64,000 nt of DNA from Anarhynchus alexandrinus (lineage: Eukaryota; Chordata; Aves; Charadriiformes; Charadriidae). Position numbers and translations under genes: made by a program. The stretch spans positions 447,307 through 511,306 of the forward strand of contig VUYV01000055.1 of the NCBI GenBank assembly GCA_008711295.1. The letters are read 5' to 3'. Below are positions 59,576-64,000 of this stretch, in pieces. Numbering within the stretch: position 1 is the first letter of the stretch; every line of letters begins with the position of its first letter. Below the pieces are notes generated by a model. That model did not search any database, was not told the origin of the DNA, and worked only from the letters and a program-made list of their open reading frames with translations.

Positions 59576-62500
59576 TTTTTTTTTTTTAATTTAAAAACAA
59601 ACCCCTCCCATGGAAGGAACTACTGTACTTTTTAAACATATTGGCAACATTAAGTGACCTTGTAGTACCTGGTAATTTTTAGCAGCCCAGAACTTATATG
59701 GCATCATACACAGAGTTGGATTCAAGCCCTTCACCTAGAACTTTGCATTTAATTTTGTCCTACTAGACTGAAATAGTGCATGCTTAACCTGGGATCTTCT
59801 TCAAGAGCCCAAATATCCCCACAGTAGCATTCCACTCTAGAAACCTTTTGCCTGAAAGACATACCTTGTTTCAGAGTTTCTCACTGGTACTTTAAATCAG
59901 AATCCCTTCATTTTGAGTCAGAAGATGTTCCAGTAACTGCCTCGTACCTGGCTGGCCAGCAGCCCCAGCCCTCCCCCCAACTCACACTTATAGCTGATCT
60001 ATTTCTGAGACTTTAAAAAAAACAACACTGGATCCTCAATCAAGCTGGATCTCTTGCCCCTAAAAGGGGCAGCAATTTTATAACAGACATGAAACCATCT
60101 TAAATCAGCTAAAGAAAACAGAAACCTAAGAGTTCAGACCTGGATCATTTTATTTGGCACACATATTTATTATACATCAGTTACCCTAGATTAAATGCAA
60201 CAAGATATAATACAAAATGACTGAAGCACTCCACAGTAAACCACAACACAACATGACATGACGGTGAGAATCATTTCTTCACAAAAATAATGTTTGGAGA
60301 GATATAAACAGTCTCCTAGCTGCAAAGGTTTCAAGTTTGTTACCTACTGCTGTTTTCTGAGCATGATAAATAGCTTGTTGTGCACAGGATTGAGATATAA
60401 TTCCACTTCCCATGGCAAAATGCAGGCATTCTTATCCTTCTAGCATATATCTGGCCTCCACACATTGCTGTTTTCAATATCCACTAAATCCTAAGAGGTC
60501 TGAGCTAAGAGCATGCTAGGTAAACAAACCGATACGATTCTTTCCCAAAGGGACAATCGAGGAAATGATTGCAAAGTATCTTCAGTTCCAGTGACTTGCT
60601 GTATGCTAACAATCCTTTAATTCCCTCTCACACCTCCTTGCTTTCAATACCATATTATGATCTTTCATTTGGATCAGTTAAAGAAATTCAGCTGAGGCGA
60701 TCTATTAAAATGGAACAGAGAAGGACATCTAGCTAAAGGAAAAGCAGGAATCTGCTTTTCTTTTCTTTACAAAGAAAATAAACAATTCGCAAAACAAACA
60801 AATTATGAAAAATGGGGAGTAGAAAATTGTAATTATTCATTAAGATTTTCACCACATATTCAAGATCTTCTCTAAATAATAAGTTCTATAACAGAAACCA
60901 GTGCAAGAAGTATCCAGTGGTGGCAATATAACTTCAAAACAAATAGGAGATAAGCAAATTAAATCGTTCTAAACATTATCAGAAGCTGCAAAGTGATTTA
61001 ATTAGTCTGGTCAAGTATTGGAAGCAGGCGAAGAAGGTGTTGGATTCTTCTAACAGTACCAAAAACACCCCCTTCTGCCTTATAACACCTCTTTCAAGCA
61101 TTCTAATCAGGAACTGATCTCTTGCTACAAATCATAGACTACCACATCAAGGCTCAAGAACAGCACACAAAGTACCTAAAATGAAGCCTCACAAAGTACC
61201 TAAAATGAAGCCTAACCAGAGTTTGCCTTAATAAATCTGAGAAAATTATGTTCCCTCTTGTCCCATGTTTCTAAGAGATCTTCTGAAGCTGCTTTCTTTC
61301 CTGATAAAGGGTCACTCAAAAAGCCACTAGTGTCTCCTCCTGGAAGTGCTGCCACCTTGCCAGAGGGACACACGTCTCGGTGTTTGCTCCCCAGCCACTG
61401 CCATGAGGAATTCATAAACCCTGTGACAACACTGCAAAATTCCCTACCTGCACACACGCTAAGAGTGGGCTCAACAGCTCTGTGATCGGCAGCATCGACC
61501 ACTTTTATCCACAAGACCAAAAGGAAGGGGAGCCTTTTTTCCAAAAGCCCAGAAATTTAAGCAGTTGTTCAGAGTACAGCCTCTGTGCCAATCTCAGTTT
61601 TGAAAGAAGAGTTTAAGTCACATCTTTCATTTGCAAGATGAAGCCATAACAATTAGGCTTTATTCCAAAGCATTTGCTTTCTCACAGATTTGTTTGCATC
61701 TATAATGAAAATCCAGCACTTTGGGGTTGGTTTTTTTTTGGCATAGTCAAAGGAATTGGGAAGATAACCGGTTTGGATGAAAACTAACAAAACAATTGTC
61801 CTTTCTCAAAAAAAACCCTCAATAACTAGGCATGTCAAGGGAAAGCAGGAAAACACATAACAAACCCAGCCTGTTTATTGAAATAATTTCCTTCTAGTCT
61901 ACTAAGCTGCAACTACATGCATAATAAAAATCAGCACTGTTACAAAAGTCACCATCACAATGTAAATGACAGCACTGCTAGCTGCAGAGGCGAGTGTGGA
62001 CTGTTCTTAAGCTGTTTTGGTATCTCACTAAACCCCACCTTCTATATATAATAAATTTTTCATCAACAAGCTAGCCTTGTAGAATTAATTCAAACATTTT
62101 AAATCATGGAAGTTAAAAGCAGTGGTATAAGAGCATACTACTGATTTGGGGCTTCAGTACGTTTTTCTTCCTCTTTTTAAATCTAGAGTCATCTCATGTT
62201 CAGAATTTGTACAGCAGAGAGAGAAGGCACATATAAGGGGTACCCTATGCTGGGATTTTCCTTTGACTCATTTGCTAGGGTGGCCTTGCTGAGTACATGC
62301 AACTGAAGGCTGACACACTTCATAATTTGTAAAACACTCTTTTAAATCACAACCATATCCAAGATGTTACGTTGAATCCTGGCAGTTTATATATAAATGT
62401 CTTATAGAGATGTATAAAATGGACTTTTAACGAACAGTGAAATGAATTATTACTGCATTCACCACAAGAGAAAAAGATTACGTCCATTGACAATCATTCA

Positions 62501-64000
62501 CACAGCTCCATAAGTCACAACATTTTAAAAAATTCATCGTCTTTCTAAGGTTAATCCCGTTATCAAGTAACATTTTTTGGTTGGCTAGTTTATTAGTGCA
62601 AAATATTACAAGAAAACTCAGAGAAGTATTCTTAATGTAAAGCACAAATTACAAGAAAGCTGGGGCAAGGGAGAAGATGGTGTCTATTAAACTGTGATAG
62701 GAAGTAGGGATCAAGGACTTGATCTTTTTTCCAAAAAATACAAACCAACAAAGAACAACCCAAAACCAAACCTGTGAATTTTGCTGACATCTTCTCAGAG
62801 AGTATAGCGTTACTAGGCTTAGAGAAAAATATTTCTGATTATCTCAAAAAAGTGTTTTGCTATGCTGTAGTTTGAATTTAGCCAGTATACAGTATATGAG
62901 AAGGATCCTTCCCTCTAGCACTCATCCTATTTTTTGAGTATTACTAAATTTTGCCCTTGCATGATCCATGCATCTTAATAGGGCCCCCTAAGGAATTAGA
63001 CAGATAATGGAAATAAGCAGACGGCTCCAAAGAAGAACACACCAGGAGGTGTGGGAGTAGGAACCATGAGAAAACGGATCAGGTTGTGTAGGAAGCCCAC
63101 GGTTTTTCTCTCAGTCTCTTCTTTTGCAGAAACCCACCTGTGACAGGCCATCTCCTCCTCCTCCTCTCCCACACCTGGCAGACGGGAAGGATGCAAAGAA
63201 TACAATGCTGCTGGTGGTGTCATTAATGCCACTGCTTCATCAGATGCAGATACATGTGTTCACATTACTCAGTTTACCTAATCAACACAGCATCAGGAAG
63301 AACCAATAGCTTTGCAACCTTGTCAGCCATTTCCAGACAGTGAAATGAGAAGGCTAGATTAAGGCAGCTCAAAGGAAAAAGTGCCTTAGTAAATAACTTT
63401 GTTGGAAAAACGCCCTCTAAAGCTTGTACATGGCCTACTCCACTCTCAATAACACTTTTTCCTAATCTATAATTTCACTCTAGATTATTTAAAAATATAT
63501 TCTTACATAGGTTTCACTTTAAATGGCAAGCACACACACGCAAAAAAAAATGCGCAAGCTTTTCTCTGCATTTTTTTCTTGGCAGGATACAGTTTGTAAT
63601 GGATTCCAAGGATAAGACAATTTGAGAAGATAAACCAGGAGAAAAAAAAAAACATGCAAGAAAACATGAATATGCTGGTGTAACTCCCTGGACTGACTTC
63701 TGATGGGATCAGACAGGAATTTGTATTTGTACAATGGCTGTAGTAGGAGGGCAGTAAGTTATGACCACCTCCCTCAGAAGTCACAGGGAGTCTGACTGGC
63801 TTGACTGTGTCGCAAAACCACAACCTCCAGCCACGTCGACTCTAAGTAGGGTATGGAAGCTGGGAAGGAAGCACATGAGCCATTTCCCCACACAAATAAA
63901 AGCGTAGAGAAGATGGGGGCTAGTGTCCAGTAAGACTTGCCCTGGTCAAGCTGTAATAAATACCTGAGAGCTCAAAAGCATTTTTAGGTTCACCAGCCTA
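59576..64000. other. Unassigned stretch to the window end
   Basis: No gene or repeat family is recognised. It includes a T-run at 59574-59587, a 24-bp tandem duplication at 61166-61213, and a GC-richer patch at 61310-61500 with open frames on both strands (61212-61544 minus, 61258-61485 plus) that match nothing known to me. AT-rich text follows to the end. Confidence 0.5.
61166..61213. repeat. Perfect tandem duplication, 24-bp unit x2
   Basis: The 24-base unit beginning cacaaagtacctaaaatgaa occupies 61166-61189 and recurs without change at 61190-61213. The lack of any mismatch implies a recent slippage event, or a local assembly error. Confidence 0.93.

Overview
This window looks like non-coding DNA from a bird. 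It carries many 5'-truncated CR1 LINEs whose 3' ends finish in the ATTCTATG-type 8-bp tail typical of avian CR1, plus a solo endogenous-retrovirus LTR. The sequence is AT-rich and CpG-poor, and it has assembly gaps (676 N at 31962-32637, 26 N at 47404-47429, one n at 30621). Other CR1-bearing sauropsids such as crocodilians and turtles cannot be strictly excluded. I found no intact protein-coding gene and no exon I can tie to a known protein. The window is best read as a long intron or a gene desert. Every open frame with recognisable homology belongs to a dead retrotransposon.

Layout. 1-1753: unassigned, slightly GC-richer at the very start. 1754-3123: CR1 copy (+) with broken reverse-transcriptase frames. 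3124-17023: about 14 kb of unassigned sequence with small tandem repeats, pyrimidine tracts, a 17-bp perfect inverted repeat and a few weak exon-like frames. 17024-17600: CR1 (-). 20985-about 23420: a very old but long CR1-type element (-) in which endonuclease, RT and 3'-end remnants can still be read in the right order and spacing. 25336-25620 and 28936-29690: two CR1 copies (+). 30421-31961 and 32638-34171: two near-identical 1.5-kb blocks on either side of the large N gap, most simply two overlapping contig ends placed as a false duplication. 34589-35167: solo LTR (+). 35593-35942: CR1 (-). 40645-41140: fossil of a different LINE class, RTE/Rex3-like by its RT motifs (+). 52325-52597: CR1 (+). 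57080-59575: a cluster of CR1 pieces in both orientations, one nested in another, ending in an ancient CR1 RT fragment (-). The rest is unassigned.

Nothing here forms an operon, pathway or multi-gene system, and I did not find a previously undescribed system. The most informative items are the probable assembly duplication, the RTE-like fossil, the near-complete ancient CR1 and the nested CR1 cluster. A few splice-flanked open frames (5818-6016 on -, 40186-40371 on +) and a coding-like frame (10208-10399 on -) are recorded as weak candidates only.
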